A DNA stretch of 64,000 bases, taken from the NCBI RefSeq assembly GCF_022865105.1, contig NZ_JAKNYM010000002.1:839501-903500 (forward strand), given 5' to 3'. Source of the stretch: Sphingomicrobium astaxanthinifaciens. GTDB lineage: Bacteria; Pseudomonadota; Alphaproteobacteria; Sphingomonadales; Sphingomonadaceae. Every line of letters starts with the position of its first letter. Positions within the stretch are counted from its first letter, which is position 1. Both the position numbers and the translations under genes were made by a program. The notes beneath the pieces are model-generated. The model made no database searches. It was not told the DNA's origin and saw only the letters and a program-made list of their open reading frames with translations. Below are positions 18,173-35,284 of this stretch, piece by piece.

Positions 18173-18310
18173 ATGCGAAAGTTTCTGACCCTCGCGCTGA
18201 TCGGCGGCGGGCTCGCCCTGTCGGCCTGCAACGCGGTCCAGGGGCTCGGCGAGGACATCAAGTCGGCGGGCGAATGCGGCGAGGACGTGATGAACGGCGG
18301 CAACTGCTAG
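18173..18310 (+). CDS. Entericidin A/B-like small lipoprotein (second copy)
   Basis: A 45-aa paralogue of the preceding gene: signal MRKFLTLALIGGGLALSAC, mature start at Cys19, then NAVQGLGEDIKSAGECGEDV and a tail ending GGNC. The two mature parts are nearly identical, while the signal peptides differ more, pointing to tandem duplication. It has a good ribosome binding site (GGGAGGAA) and is followed 30 bp later by a strong bidirectional terminator shared with rpoC. Confidence 0.87.
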   Translation: MRKFLTLALIGGGLALSACNAVQGLGEDIKSAGECGEDVMNGGNC

Positions 18311-18340
18311 CCACCGCCCGACAAGCGGACGAGAAAAAAA

Positions 18341-18373
18341 GGGCCCCGGAGCGCGCTGCTCCGGGGCCCTTTT
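18341..18373. terminator. Bidirectional intrinsic terminator between the entericidin gene and rpoC
   Basis: Long stem GGGCCCCGGAGC / GCTCCGGGGCCC with AAAAAAA on the left and TTTT on the right, so it can stop transcription from both convergent units. Confidence 0.9.
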
Positions 18374-18419
18374 CGTTGGTCAGGCCACGAGGGGCGAGGG
18401 GGCAAGCGCCCCCGTCGCC

Positions 18420-22712
<4,293 letters not shown>

Positions 22713-22735
22713 TTTCTATCTTCCCTTCCGCTCGA

Positions 22736-26914
<4,179 letters not shown>

Positions 26915-27284
26915 GGATTTCCCTGCGCTGCGGGCGCGCGACAATGCTCGCGGGCCCTTGGTCTTCAAGTCCGGCGCGGTTCCTGTGTGTCCCTTCCCAT
27001 TCGTTCGTCTCGTGCGCGAGGGAGACGTGGCCCGGAAAAGGCAGGAGGCCCCGGGACGCAGGCGGACCTGCGGCGGAGCCACATGATGTTGGATGGAGCC
27101 TATCTAGCGCCTCGCCGCGCGAATGCAAGGGGCGATGCGCGCCGCGTCGCCCGCCCGGCTCGTCCGGTCGCAAGCGCGCCTTCACCGGGGCGACAGGAAG
27201 CCAGCATGCCGCGCCGCATCCATGCTGCCCAGCCCCGGGGCAATCGCGGCGGATAGCACCGTCCCCTTCGCGCGTTGGCGCGCC
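26915..27284. other. rpoB leader and divergent intergenic region
   Basis: About 370 bp between the divergent rpoB and YihY-family genes. The rpoB side would be a roughly 180-nt leader after the promoter at 27101-27128. No reading frame here resembles a protein, and no T-rich terminator hairpin is evident. Confidence 0.5.
27101..27128 (-). promoter_or_regulatory. Candidate rpoBC promoter
   Basis: On the minus strand TTGCAT, a 16-bp spacer and TAGATA, about 185 bp upstream of the rpoB start. Confidence 0.55.
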
Positions 27285-28124
27285 ATGACCCTGATCGATG
27301 ACCTGCGCACCGCCTGGTCGCGCGCCGCCGATGACGAGCTCTCGCTGGTCGCCGCGGGCGTGGCCTTCTACGCCTTCCTCGGGCTCGTGCCGATGCTGGC
27401 GGCGCTGGTACTCGTCTACGGGCTCGTCGCCGATCCCGCCGACGCCGTCGTCCACGCCGCGCGGCTGACCCGGCTGCTGCCCCCCGACGCGGGGCGGATC
27501 ATCAACGAGCAGATGGGTGAGGTCGCGGCGGGCGGGGGCGGCAGGACGCTGCTCGGGCTGCTCGTCGCGCTCGCGACCACGTTCTACAGCGCGAGCAAGG
27601 GGGGCAGGGCGCTGCTGATCGCGCTCAACCTCGTCGAGCGGGTGGAGGAGGATCGCGGGACGATCGGGCAGACGCTCGCCGCGCTGGCGATCACCGCCGC
27701 CGCGATCGCCGGGGGGATCCTCGCACTCGCCGCCATCTCGCTGCTCGGGTTCGCCGAGGCGCTGCTGCCCGGCCTGTCGGGGCTGACCTACGTCCTGCTG
27801 CGCGGCGGCTTGTGGCTGCTGCTCGGCGCGCTGGCGGTCACGGGGCTGGGGCTGCTCTACGCGCGCGCCCCCAACCACCCGCCCGCGCGGCTGCGCGACA
27901 CGGTTCCCGGCGCGCTGCTGGCCACGGTGCTGCTGCTCGCCGCCTCGCTCTGCTTCGCGCTCTATGTCGCGCGCTTCGGCAACTACAACGCCACCTATGG
28001 CGCGCTCGGCGCGGTGGTCGTGCTCCAGCTGTGGCTCTATCTCTCGGCGTTCGCGGTGCTGCTCGGTGCCGAATACCAGGCGGTGCGGCGCGGGGTCGGC
28101 ACCGCGCCCGCGCCTGGCGAATGA
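27285..28124 (+). CDS. YihY/BrkB family inner-membrane protein
   Basis: Polytopic membrane protein (279 aa) with about six TM helices. The family signature is visible early (ELSLVAAGVAFYAFLGLVPMLAALVLVYGL), as are RALLIALNLVERVEEDRG, PGALLATVLLLAA and the closing LSAFAVLLGAEYQAVRRG. Despite the old names (virulence factor BrkB, RNase BN) the molecular role is not established. The ATG at 27285 starts directly before the conserved amphipathic helix. It stands alone and diverges from rpoB, and it is one of the genes interrupting the ancestral rplL-rpoB junction. Confidence 0.85.
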   Translation: MTLIDDLRTAWSRAADDELSLVAAGVAFYAFLGLVPMLAALVLVYGLVADPADAVVHAARLTRLLPPDAGRIINEQMGEVAAGGGGRTLLGLLVALATTFYSASKGGRALLIALNLVERVEEDRGTIGQTLAALAITAAAIAGGILALAAISLLGFAEALLPGLSGLTYVLLRGGLWLLLGALAVTGLGLLYARAPNHPPARLRDTVPGALLATVLLLAASLCFALYVARFGNYNATYGALGAVVVLQLWLYLSAFAVLLGAEYQAVRRGVGTAPAPGE

Positions 28125-28157
28125 AAAAGGGGACGAGAAGCCGGGCTTCTCGTCCCC
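28124..28157 (-). terminator. Intrinsic terminator after the fasciclin gene
   Basis: On the minus strand the stem GGGGACGAGAAG / CTTCTCGTCCCC is followed by TTTTT. It immediately abuts the stop of the convergent YihY gene. Confidence 0.85.
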
Positions 28158-28198
28158 CACGGGGGCGCTGGGGAGCGGCGCCGGAACGACCGGGTCGA

Positions 28199-28741
28199 TC
28201 AGGGCATCAGCACACCGTCGATGACGTGGATGGTGCCGTTGGTCGCATCGATGTCGGTGGCGATCACCCCGATCGCATTGCCCTTATAGTCGGACAGGTA
28301 GACCTCGCCGCCGTACAGCGCGGCGGTGATCGAGGCGTTGTCGAGCAGGGTGGGGAAGCTCGCGCTGCCGCCATTGGCCTCCAGCGCGGCGACGATGTCG
28401 CTGGCCGAATAGTCGCCGGCGACGACATGGTAGGTGAGGATGTTGGTCAGCGTGCCCTTGTTGGCGGGCATCACCAGCTGGTCCACGGTGCCCGCGGGCA
28501 GTTCGCCGAAGGCGGCGTCGGTGGGGGCGAAGACGGTCAGCGGGCCGACGCCGGAGAGCGCATCGACCAGCCCCGCCGCCTGCACCGCGGCGACGAGCGT
28601 CTCGAAATTCTCGTTGCCCGCGGCGATCTCGACGATGTTCTGGGTGGGCGCCATTTCCTTGTGATGGTCGGCGCTCGCGCCCGCGGGGGCGGCGATCAGC
28701 AGCGCAGCGGCGGCGGCGAGGGTCTTGGTGGCAAGCGTCAT
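28199..28741 (-). CDS. Secreted fasciclin (FAS1) domain protein
   Basis: Single FAS1 domain exported protein (180 aa). Signal peptide MTLATKTLAAAAALLIAAPAG (cleavage near ASA-DHH). The FAS1 H1 box is GPLTVFAPTDAAFGELPAG, followed by LTNILTYHVVAGDYSA, and the H2 box at the C-terminus is IHVIDGVLMP. FAS1 proteins act in adhesion or as envelope and matrix components; the ligand is unknown. The chosen ATG gives a clean signal peptide, whereas a longer frame to 28834 does not. It has its own terminator. Confidence 0.9.
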   Translation of the reverse strand: MTLATKTLAAAAALLIAAPAGASADHHKEMAPTQNIVEIAAGNENFETLVAAVQAAGLVDALSGVGPLTVFAPTDAAFGELPAGTVDQLVMPANKGTLTNILTYHVVAGDYSASDIVAALEANGGSASFPTLLDNASITAALYGGEVYLSDYKGNAIGVIATDIDATNGTIHVIDGVLMP

Positions 28742-28873
28742 GGTCAAACTCCATTCACCCCCCCACAGGTGAAACGTCGGATGCCCGGCCCCGCAGCCTT
28801 GGTGTGGAAAATGGCGATCGACCCGCGAAATCAAAGGCGGGCTTTGGTCGGCACCGACCTTAAGCGGTAACGG

Positions 28874-28904
28874 AAAAGGGCGGCGCCTTTCGGCACCGCC
28901 CTTT
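28874..28904 (-). terminator. Intrinsic terminator after rplL
   Basis: On the minus strand AAGGGCGGTGCC, GAAA loop, GGCGCCGCCCTT then TT; it starts about 36 bp after the rplL stop and closes the rplJL transcript before rpoB. Confidence 0.85.
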
Positions 28905-28939
28905 CCTTGTCGCTTCCGAGCAATCGGAAGATCGCGAGC

Positions 28940-29314
28940 TTACTTGAGCTCGATGGTGCCGCCAGCGGCTTCGATCTTCGACTTGATCTCTTCGGCTTCG
29001 GCCTTCGAGGCGCCTTCCTTGAGCGGCTTGGGCGCGCCTTCGACGAGCGCCTTGGCTTCGCCGAGGCCGAGACCGGTGATCGCGCGGACTTCCTTGATGA
29101 CGTTGATCTTCTTGCCACCGTCGCCGGTGAGGATCACGTCGAACTCGTCCTTTTCTTCAGCGGCGGCTTCGCCACCACCGGCGGCCGGGCCGGCAACGGC
29201 AACGGCGGCCGAGGCGCTCACGCCCCACTTGTCTTCGAGCATCTTGGCGAGCTCGGCAGCTTCGAGAACGGTGAGTTCCGAAAGCTGGTCAACAATCTTT
29301 TCCAGATCAGCCAT
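28940..29314 (-). CDS. rplL: 50S ribosomal protein L7/L12
   Basis: Stalk protein (124 aa) that recruits and activates translational GTPases. The N-terminal dimerisation domain [20 protein letters not shown], an Ala/Gly-rich hinge ([15 protein letters not shown]) and the C-terminal domain ([20 protein letters not shown]...[11 protein letters not shown]) are complete. ATG 29314 was preferred over the GTG three codons earlier because GGAG lies 8 bp upstream. It follows rplJ by about 76 bp and is then terminated, so rpoB is not read through as in E. coli. Confidence 0.98.
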   Translation of the reverse strand: MADLEKIVDQLSELTVLEAAELAKMLEDKWGVSASAAVAVAGPAAGGGEAAAEEKDEFDVILTGDGGKKINVIKEVRAITGLGLGEAKALVEGAPKPLKEGASKAEAEEIKSKIEAAGGTIELK

Positions 29315-29390
29315 TTTATTCACTCCATTTGAGAGGGCGCTTGTGTGTTTGCCGCCCTGTCGATCAGTTGTTTTGAACCAAACCTAAAAG

Positions 29391-29897
29391 TTAGGCCGCA
29401 GCCTTGGCGCTCAGGACGCGGGCGAGCATGCCGCCCGGTTCCTTGGCGATCCGCGCGATCTTGGTCGCCGGGGCCTGGATGAGGCCGACCAGCGTGCCAC
29501 GCAGTTCGTCGAGCGAGGGCAGTTCGGCCAGTGCCTTGATGCCGTCCACGTCGAGCACGGTGGTGCCCATCGCCCCGCCGAGGATCTCGAACGATTCGTT
29601 CTCCTTGGCGAAGTTGACCGCGATCTTCGCGGCCGCGACGGGGTCCGACGACGTTGCCAGCGCGGTCGGGCCCGAAAGCAGGTCCGAGATCGGCTGGTAA
29701 TCGCTGCCCTCGAGCGCGATCTTGGCAAGGCGGTTCTTCGCGACCTTGAACTGGGCACCGGCGTCGCGCATCTGGTTGCGAAGGTCGGTCGACTGCGAGA
29801 CCGACAACCCGTTGTTCCGGGTCACGACCACCACACCCGTCTCCGCAAAGACGTTCTTCAGCTCGGCAACCAGATCGGCTTTTTGCGAACGATCCAT
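29391..29897 (-). CDS. rplJ: 50S ribosomal protein L10
   Basis: Base of the L7/L12 stalk (168 aa), normally also the autogenous translational repressor of its own operon. [20 protein letters not shown] and [22 protein letters not shown] are typical. The C-terminal helix for L12 binding ends in [10 protein letters not shown]. The ribosome binding site GGGAG is 7 bp before the ATG and sits directly below a strong hairpin (29916-29943) in a structured leader. Confidence 0.98.
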   Translation of the reverse strand: MDRSQKADLVAELKNVFAETGVVVVTRNNGLSVSQSTDLRNQMRDAGAQFKVAKNRLAKIALEGSDYQPISDLLSGPTALATSSDPVAAAKIAVNFAKENESFEILGGAMGTTVLDVDGIKALAELPSLDELRGTLVGLIQAPATKIARIAKEPGGMLARVLSAKAAA

Positions 29898-30138
29898 GCC
29901 ATACTCCCAATCGTTCCGCGCATTGCACCATTGCGATGCGCGGGTTGCGCCACCGGCGAACCGGCAGTGCGAAAAGTCCGTTGGGGTTGGGATCGACAGG
30001 CAGAAAACAGCCGCTGGCTGTCCGCATATGTCTCTCGTCATCCCCGTCTAGGCCGCAGATTAAGGACGTCTCCCGGAGGATCGGTCCAGCAGCTGTCTCG
30101 GACAGAGAAAACCGCCCCGAAGGACGGCTTCGCGGGCC
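29898..30138 (-). promoter_or_regulatory. Structured rplJ leader (candidate L10-leader / attenuator)
   Basis: Three hairpins are visible on the minus strand between the candidate promoter and rplJ. (1) AAGCCGTCC-TTCG-GGGCGGTTTT at about 30109-30129 looks like an intrinsic terminator. (2) ACAGCC-AGC-GGCTGT followed by TTTC lies at 30004-30021. (3) CCGCGCAT / ATGCGCGG, an 8-bp perfect stem at 29916-29943, is immediately upstream of the ribosome binding site. The last is the best candidate for L10(L12)4 autoregulation; the first two could be attenuators or could end upstream transcripts. Confidence 0.5.
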
Positions 30139-30166
30139 TCTCTACGGATTTGTCGCGCCGAGTCAA
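30139..30166 (-). promoter_or_regulatory. Candidate rplJL promoter
   Basis: On the minus strand TTGACT, a 16-bp spacer and TAGAGA, about 240 bp upstream of rplJ. It lies just upstream of a terminator-like hairpin. Confidence 0.5.
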
Positions 30167-30242
30167 CCGTCTGTGCCGACCGGGGAAAGCGCGGGCGGGC
30201 TCGCGCGTTGGCTGCTCGAACGGATGGAAGGGACGACAAGCC

Positions 30243-30506
30243 ATGGCCGGTGGATGGACCCGCGACGGGGCGGTGCAGGAACAGATCGACGATACGGTCA
30301 AGGACGCCGTCGCCGCGGCGCGGGCGCGGCTCGCCCGCGGCGAGAGCCTCGAGACCTGCGAGGAATGCGGCGAGGACATCCCGCCTCGCCGGCGCGAGGC
30401 GCTGCCGGGCGTGCGCACCTGCGTCGCCTGCCAGTCGAGCCTCGACGCAAACGTCCGCCATGCGACCATCAACCGGCGCGGATCGAAGGACAGCCAGCTG
30501 CGCTAG
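30243..30506 (+). CDS. DksA/TraR-type C4 zinc finger protein
   Basis: Small zinc-binding protein (87 aa) of the DksA/TraR superfamily. A helical N-terminal half (VQEQIDDTVKDAVAAARARL) is followed by a four-Cys finger with Cys39, Cys42, Cys60 and Cys63 (CEECGEDIPPRRREALPGVRTCVACQ). The coiled-coil with catalytic Asp residues of full DksA is absent, so it resembles the short YbiI-like forms; regulation of RNAP is possible but unproven. The ribosome binding site GGAAGGG is about 12 bp upstream. It diverges from rplJ and converges with the reductase gene 10 bp away. Confidence 0.85.
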   Translation: MAGGWTRDGAVQEQIDDTVKDAVAAARARLARGESLETCEECGEDIPPRRREALPGVRTCVACQSSLDANVRHATINRRGSKDSQLR

Positions 30507-30516
30507 GCGTGCGCGA

Positions 30517-32172
30517 TCAGTCCTCGCGCTGCCCCGGTGGCGCTTCGCCGCGCCGCTCGTGGCAGCGCGCGACATGGCGCCAGATCGCGCTGACCACGAC
30601 CGAGCCTTCGCCGACCGCGCTCGCCACCCGCTTGACCGAGCCCGCGCGCACGTCGCCGACCGCATAGACGCCGGGGCAGCTCGTCTCGTAGGCCGAGCCC
30701 GCGCCCGCCTCCTCCCCGGTGATCACGAACCCCTCGGCATCGAGGTCGACGAGCCCCGACAGCCAGCCGGTGTTGGGGGCGGCGCCGATCATGATGAACA
30801 GCCCCCCGCACGGCTCGCGACGCTCGTCCCCCTCGTGGCGCACCGTGACCGCCTCGAGCCGGCGCTCGCCATGCAGCGCGCTGACCTCGCTGGCGAGGTG
30901 GATCTCGATCGCCGGGTCGGCCTCGAGCCGCTCGCGCAAATAGCTCGACATCGTCTCGGCGAGGGCCTCCTCGCGCACGATCAGCTTCACGCAGTCGGCG
31001 TGGCGCGCGAGGAACATCGCCGCCTGCCCCGCGCTGTTGCCGCCGCCGACGACGAGCACGGGCTGGCCGGCGCAGAAGCGCGCCTCCATCTCGGTCGCGG
31101 CATAATAGACGCCCTTGCCCTCGAGCGCGCGCAGCCGCGGCAGCGGGAGGCGGCGATATTGCACCCCGGTGGCGACCAGCACGGCAGGGGCACAGATCTC
31201 CTCGTCATCCTCCTCGAGCCGGGCGCAGAAGCGCTCGTCCTCGGTGCGCGCGACCGCCGCCACCCGCCGCGGCATGACGAAGCGGGTACCGAACTTCATC
31301 GCCTGCACCTGCCCGCGAAAGGCGAGGTCGGCGCCCGAGATGCCCGTTGGAAACCCCATGTAGTTCTCGATCCGGCTCGAGCTGCCCGCCTGCCCGCCGA
31401 TCGCGCTGTCCTCGACGACGAGCGCGTCGAGCCCCTCGGCGCCGGCATAGACCGCGGCCGCCACCCCGGCGGGCCCGCCGCCGACGATCAGCAGGTCGAC
31501 CTCGGCGCGCTCGCACACGTTGAGGTCGAGCCCGAGCAGCCGCGCCACCGCGCGCGGGGTGGGATCATCGAGGATCATCCCTTCGGCGAAGATCACCGCG
31601 GGGGCGTGATCGGCGAGCTGGCACAGGTGGATGCCCTCGCCCTCGGGATCGTCGAGGTCGAAGCTTTCATAGGGGATGCGGTTGCGATCGAGGAACCGCC
31701 CGACCGCCTGGATGCGGGCGTCGCGGTCGGCGCCGATGAGCTTGATCGAGGAGCGATGGTCCTCGAACAGCTGGCGCCGCCGCGCGGCGAAGACGCCGAT
31801 GACATGGTCGGCGAGCCGGGGGCGGCGGGCCATCAGCTCGAGCATCGCCGCGCGCGGGGCCTCGAGCGTGCGGGTGGGGCGCGCGGCGCGCAGCGGCACG
31901 GTATGCGCGCCGGCGTTGAGGAAGGCGAGTTCGCCCGCGAACTGGGTCGGGCCGAGGCTGCTCTCGATCATCCGCTGCTGGGTATAGGGGTCGACCAGCT
32001 CGATCTCGCCCGTCAGCACGTAGACGAAGCGATCCATCGGGTCGCCCACCTCGGCAACCGTCTCGCCCGCCGCATAGTCGCGCAGCTCGGCGATGGCGGC
32101 GATCGCGTCGACCTCCTCGCGCTCGAGCGGCTGGCGCTTCATCTCCTCGAGGTCGGCGCCGATGCTCTCCAT
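30517..32172 (-). CDS. Cyclic-nucleotide-binding-domain / thioredoxin reductase-like FAD oxidoreductase
   Basis: Fusion protein (551 aa). Residues about 25-135 form a cNMP-binding (Crp-like) domain (DPMDRFVYVLTGEIELVD; GPTQFAGELAFLNAG). Residues 140-220 resemble a degenerate thioredoxin/glutaredoxin fold. From 225 on is a thioredoxin-reductase fold with FAD motif GGGPAG at 231-236 and NAD(P)H motif GGGNSAG at 376-382. The place where classical TrxB has CATC reads AATE (about 358-361), so the redox-active CxxC is missing. This architecture is a known family; its electron acceptor is unclear. The start gives MESIGADLEEMKR; an upstream extension is not family-like. Confidence 0.88.
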   Translation of the reverse strand: MESIGADLEEMKRQPLEREEVDAIAAIAELRDYAAGETVAEVGDPMDRFVYVLTGEIELVDPYTQQRMIESSLGPTQFAGELAFLNAGAHTVPLRAARPTRTLEAPRAAMLELMARRPRLADHVIGVFAARRRQLFEDHRSSIKLIGADRDARIQAVGRFLDRNRIPYESFDLDDPEGEGIHLCQLADHAPAVIFAEGMILDDPTPRAVARLLGLDLNVCERAEVDLLIVGGGPAGVAAAVYAGAEGLDALVVEDSAIGGQAGSSSRIENYMGFPTGISGADLAFRGQVQAMKFGTRFVMPRRVAAVARTEDERFCARLEEDDEEICAPAVLVATGVQYRRLPLPRLRALEGKGVYYAATEMEARFCAGQPVLVVGGGNSAGQAAMFLARHADCVKLIVREEALAETMSSYLRERLEADPAIEIHLASEVSALHGERRLEAVTVRHEGDERREPCGGLFIMIGAAPNTGWLSGLVDLDAEGFVITGEEAGAGSAYETSCPGVYAVGDVRAGSVKRVASAVGEGSVVVSAIWRHVARCHERRGEAPPGQRED

Positions 32173-32272
32173 TGGGCAAGTCCATCCGTCGTTGGTCGAA
32201 AAAAAGGGTGACCTCGTGGCGCGCAGCGGCAATGCTCGGCGCGCAAACTGTTCAATCGTGGGGGGTAAAGTG

Positions 32273-35134
32273 ATGTTCCGTGCCAAGTTCCTGGCCGGCG
32301 CCGCGGCGATGGCGCTGGCGTTGCCGCTCGCAGGCGCGCCCGCGCCCGCGCAGGCCCAAGACGCCGGCACCGGCGACAGCGCCAGCGCCGCCGCCGCGCT
32401 CAGCGTGCCGCCGATCGCCTTCGAGCGCTGGACGCTCGACAATGGCCTTACCGTCATCGCCATCGAGGACGACACCACGCCCGACGTCTATGTCTCGATG
32501 TGGTATGACGTCGGCTCCAAGCACGATCCGGCGGGGCGCGGCGGGTTCGCGCACCTGTTCGAACATATCCTGTCGCGCAAGACCGAGAACATCACCTTCT
32601 CCTCGATCGCCAAATATGTCGACGACGTCGGCGGCAGCCGCAACGCCTCGACCTGGCTCGACCGCACCAACTATTACGAGACCGTGCCCGCCGCGCACCT
32701 CGAACCGATCCTGTGGACCCATGCCGAGCGCATGGCGCGCCCGGTGATCGACGAGGACGTGTTCAAGGCCGAGCGCGACATCGTGCAGGAGGAATATCGC
32801 CAGCGCTACGCCTCGCCGCCCTACGGCCGCCAGCTGCTCGCGCTGAACGAGAACCTCTATTCGGCCTCGCCCTATCGGCGCCCGACGATCGGCAATATCG
32901 AGGAACTGCAGTCGGCCACGCTCGAGGACGCGCGCGCCTTCTTCGAGGCCTATTACGGCCCCGATACCGCAACCCTCATCGTCGCCGGCAATTTCGACGA
33001 GGCCGAGCTGCGGGCGCAGGTCGAGAAATATTTCAGCGACATCCCGCGCCGCGCCAACCCGGTGAGCCTCGAGATCGAGACGCTGCCGCAGCCGCTCACC
33101 GAGAGCCGCACCGTCACCGTGACCGCGCCCAACGTGCCGCTGCCCAAGGTCGCCTATGCCTGGCAGCTGCCCCCGACCAGGAGCCGCGACATGGCGGCGG
33201 TCGACCTCATCACCACCATCCTGTCGGGGGGCGACAACAACCGCCTCGACCCCGCGCTCGTGCGCACCGGGCTCGCCGTCGGCGCCGGCACCTTCGCCAA
33301 CGACCTCGAGGAGGGCGGCTTCATGGTCGTCGACGCGACCGCCGCGAGCGGGACCGATCCCGACAGGCTCGCCCAAGCGCTCGACGCGGTGCTCGCCCGC
33401 TTCATCGCCGAAGGCCCGACCGAGGCCGAGATGACCGAGGCCCGCAACACCATCCTGTCGAACCGCCTGCGCGGGCGCGAGACCGCGACCGGGCGCGCCA
33501 ACGAGATCGGCGAGGCGCTGGTGCGCTCGGGCGAGCCCGACCAGGCCAACAAGCGGCTCGAGCAGGTGCTGTCGACGAGCGCCGCCGACGTCCAGCGCGT
33601 GGCGCGCGAGATCATGCGCCCCGATGCGCGCATCGAACTGCGCTACGTCAAGGGCGACGGCGACAATGACGTCTGGGCCAACCCGGCCCCGGGGCCGGTG
33701 CTCAAGACCCCGCCGCCCGCCACCCAGCCGCTGCGGCAGGTCAAGGCCGAGGGCGAGCGCATGCCCTGGCCGACCCCGGCCGCCGACGTCGAGGTGCCGG
33801 TGACGCAGCTCGAACGCGCGCGCCTGTCCAACGGTATCGAGGTGCTCGCGGGGCAGACCAGCGAGGTGCCGGTCGGCACCCTGATCATCGCCTTCGAGGG
33901 CGGGGCACTGGTCGACCCCGCGGCCAAGGCGGGGCGCGCGGCGCTCGCCGCCTCGCTCGCCGAGAAGGGCACCGCGACCCGCAGCGAGGAAGAGATCGCC
34001 GCGCGGCTCGAGGCCCTGGGCGCGCAGGTCGGGGCGTCCTCGGCCGCCGACGGCAGCTACCTCTTCGTCCTCGCCCCGGTCGCCAATCTCGAGGCCGCGG
34101 CGATGATCGCCGCCGACCTCGTCAAGAACGCGACCTATCCGCAGGCGGTGTTCGAGCGCGAACGCAAGCGCGCGCTCGACGGGCTGCGCGTGGCGATGAA
34201 CAATCCGGCGGGGCTCGGCGGCATGCTGGTCGCGCCGCTGATTTTCGGCGCCGGCTCGCCCTATGCTGTGCCCACCAGCGGCACCGTGGGCAGCCTCGAG
34301 GCGATGCGCCGCGAGGACCTGGTCGCCTATCGCGAGGCCTATTGGCGGCCCGAGAATGCCACCATCATCGCCTCGGGCGGGTTGAGCGCCGAGCGCGCCA
34401 CCGCGATCGCCGAGGCGGCGTTCGGCGACTGGAGCGTCGAGGGGCCGGGCGGCGAGATCGTCACCGAGGTCGCCACCGAGATGCAGCCGCGGCGCACGCT
34501 CGTCGTCGACATGCCCGGCGTCGGGCAGGCGGCGGTGTTCGCGGTCGCGCGGGGGGTGACCGCCAGCGACCCGCGCCTCGATGCGATGCAGCTGGTCAAC
34601 GCCGAGCTCGGCGGGTCGGGTACCGCGCGCCTGTTCGACGAGGTGCGCAACAAGCGCGCGCTGTCCTACGGCGCCTATAGCGGCATCTCGACCTACACCC
34701 ACGACGGGCTCATCACCGCGCGCTCGCAGACCAAGAACGAGAGCGCGGCCGAGGTCGCCAAGCTGCTCGTCGAGGAAATGGATAAGGTCGGCGAGGGCCA
34801 CTACACCGAAGAAGTGCTCGAACCGCGCCGCGCCTTGCTCGCGGGGCGTGCCGACCGTTCGCTCCAGACCAGCCTCGGCTTTGCCGCCACGGTCGCGACC
34901 GCGGTGGGCGAGGGGGTCGAGCCCGAGCGCGCATTGTCCTACGGCAATCGCGTGCGCGTCGTGCCCGCCGAGCGGGCCGGCGCGATGTACGGCGCCTTCC
35001 TCGAACCCGAGCGCGTCTCGGTGGTGATCGTCGGCGATGCCTCGGCCTTCATCGACGAGCTGCGCGAATGGCGCCCCGACGTCGAGGTCGTCGCGGCCGG
35101 GGAGGTCGATCTCGACACGATGCTCGCCCGGTAG
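32273..35134 (+). CDS. M16 family zinc metallopeptidase (insulinase-like), two-repeat form
   Basis: Periplasmic peptidase (953 aa) built from two M16 repeats. Signal peptide at residues 1-29 (cleavage near APAQAQ). The zinc motif HLFEH is at 94-98, with the distal Glu in RDIVQEEYRQR about 75 residues later. The second half (from about 520) is a catalytically silent repeat that closes the chamber. These proteins typically clear small peptides or transit-peptide-like substrates in the periplasm. ATG 32273 follows a GGGGGTAAAG ribosome binding site and gives the signal peptide. It is divergent from the cNMP-reductase gene, with a strong terminator downstream. Confidence 0.93.
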   Translation: MFRAKFLAGAAAMALALPLAGAPAPAQAQDAGTGDSASAAAALSVPPIAFERWTLDNGLTVIAIEDDTTPDVYVSMWYDVGSKHDPAGRGGFAHLFEHILSRKTENITFSSIAKYVDDVGGSRNASTWLDRTNYYETVPAAHLEPILWTHAERMARPVIDEDVFKAERDIVQEEYRQRYASPPYGRQLLALNENLYSASPYRRPTIGNIEELQSATLEDARAFFEAYYGPDTATLIVAGNFDEAELRAQVEKYFSDIPRRANPVSLEIETLPQPLTESRTVTVTAPNVPLPKVAYAWQLPPTRSRDMAAVDLITTILSGGDNNRLDPALVRTGLAVGAGTFANDLEEGGFMVVDATAASGTDPDRLAQALDAVLARFIAEGPTEAEMTEARNTILSNRLRGRETATGRANEIGEALVRSGEPDQANKRLEQVLSTSAADVQRVAREIMRPDARIELRYVKGDGDNDVWANPAPGPVLKTPPPATQPLRQVKAEGERMPWPTPAADVEVPVTQLERARLSNGIEVLAGQTSEVPVGTLIIAFEGGALVDPAAKAGRAALAASLAEKGTATRSEEEIAARLEALGAQVGASSAADGSYLFVLAPVANLEAAAMIAADLVKNATYPQAVFERERKRALDGLRVAMNNPAGLGGMLVAPLIFGAGSPYAVPTSGTVGSLEAMRREDLVAYREAYWRPENATIIASGGLSAERATAIAEAAFGDWSVEGPGGEIVTEVATEMQPRRTLVVDMPGVGQAAVFAVARGVTASDPRLDAMQLVNAELGGSGTARLFDEVRNKRALSYGAYSGISTYTHDGLITARSQTKNESAAEVAKLLVEEMDKVGEGHYTEEVLEPRRALLAGRADRSLQTSLGFAATVATAVGEGVEPERALSYGNRVRVVPAERAGAMYGAFLEPERVSVVIVGDASAFIDELREWRPDVEVVAAGEVDLDTMLAR

Positions 35135-35161
35135 GGCGCGGCATCACCGCCCGATCGAAGA

Positions 35162-35197
35162 GGGGCCGGGGAGCTGCACGCTTCCCGGCCCCTTTTT
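35162..35197 (+). terminator. Intrinsic terminator after the M16 peptidase gene
   Basis: GGGGCCGGGGAGC / GCTTCCCGGCCCC stem followed by TTTTT. Confidence 0.88.
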
Positions 35198-35224
35198 CGC
35201 GCCCGTCATCCCGCGCGAGGGCAA

Positions 35225-35253
35225 AGAAAAAGCCGGCGGGTTGCCCCGCCGGC
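35225..35253 (-). terminator. Intrinsic terminator after rplA
   Basis: On the minus strand GCCGGCGGGG / CCCGCCGGC followed by TTTTTC, about 32 bp after the rplA stop. Confidence 0.85.
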
Positions 35254-35284
35254 CCTTCCGTGTTCGAGCGTTGGTGAAGGTCGC

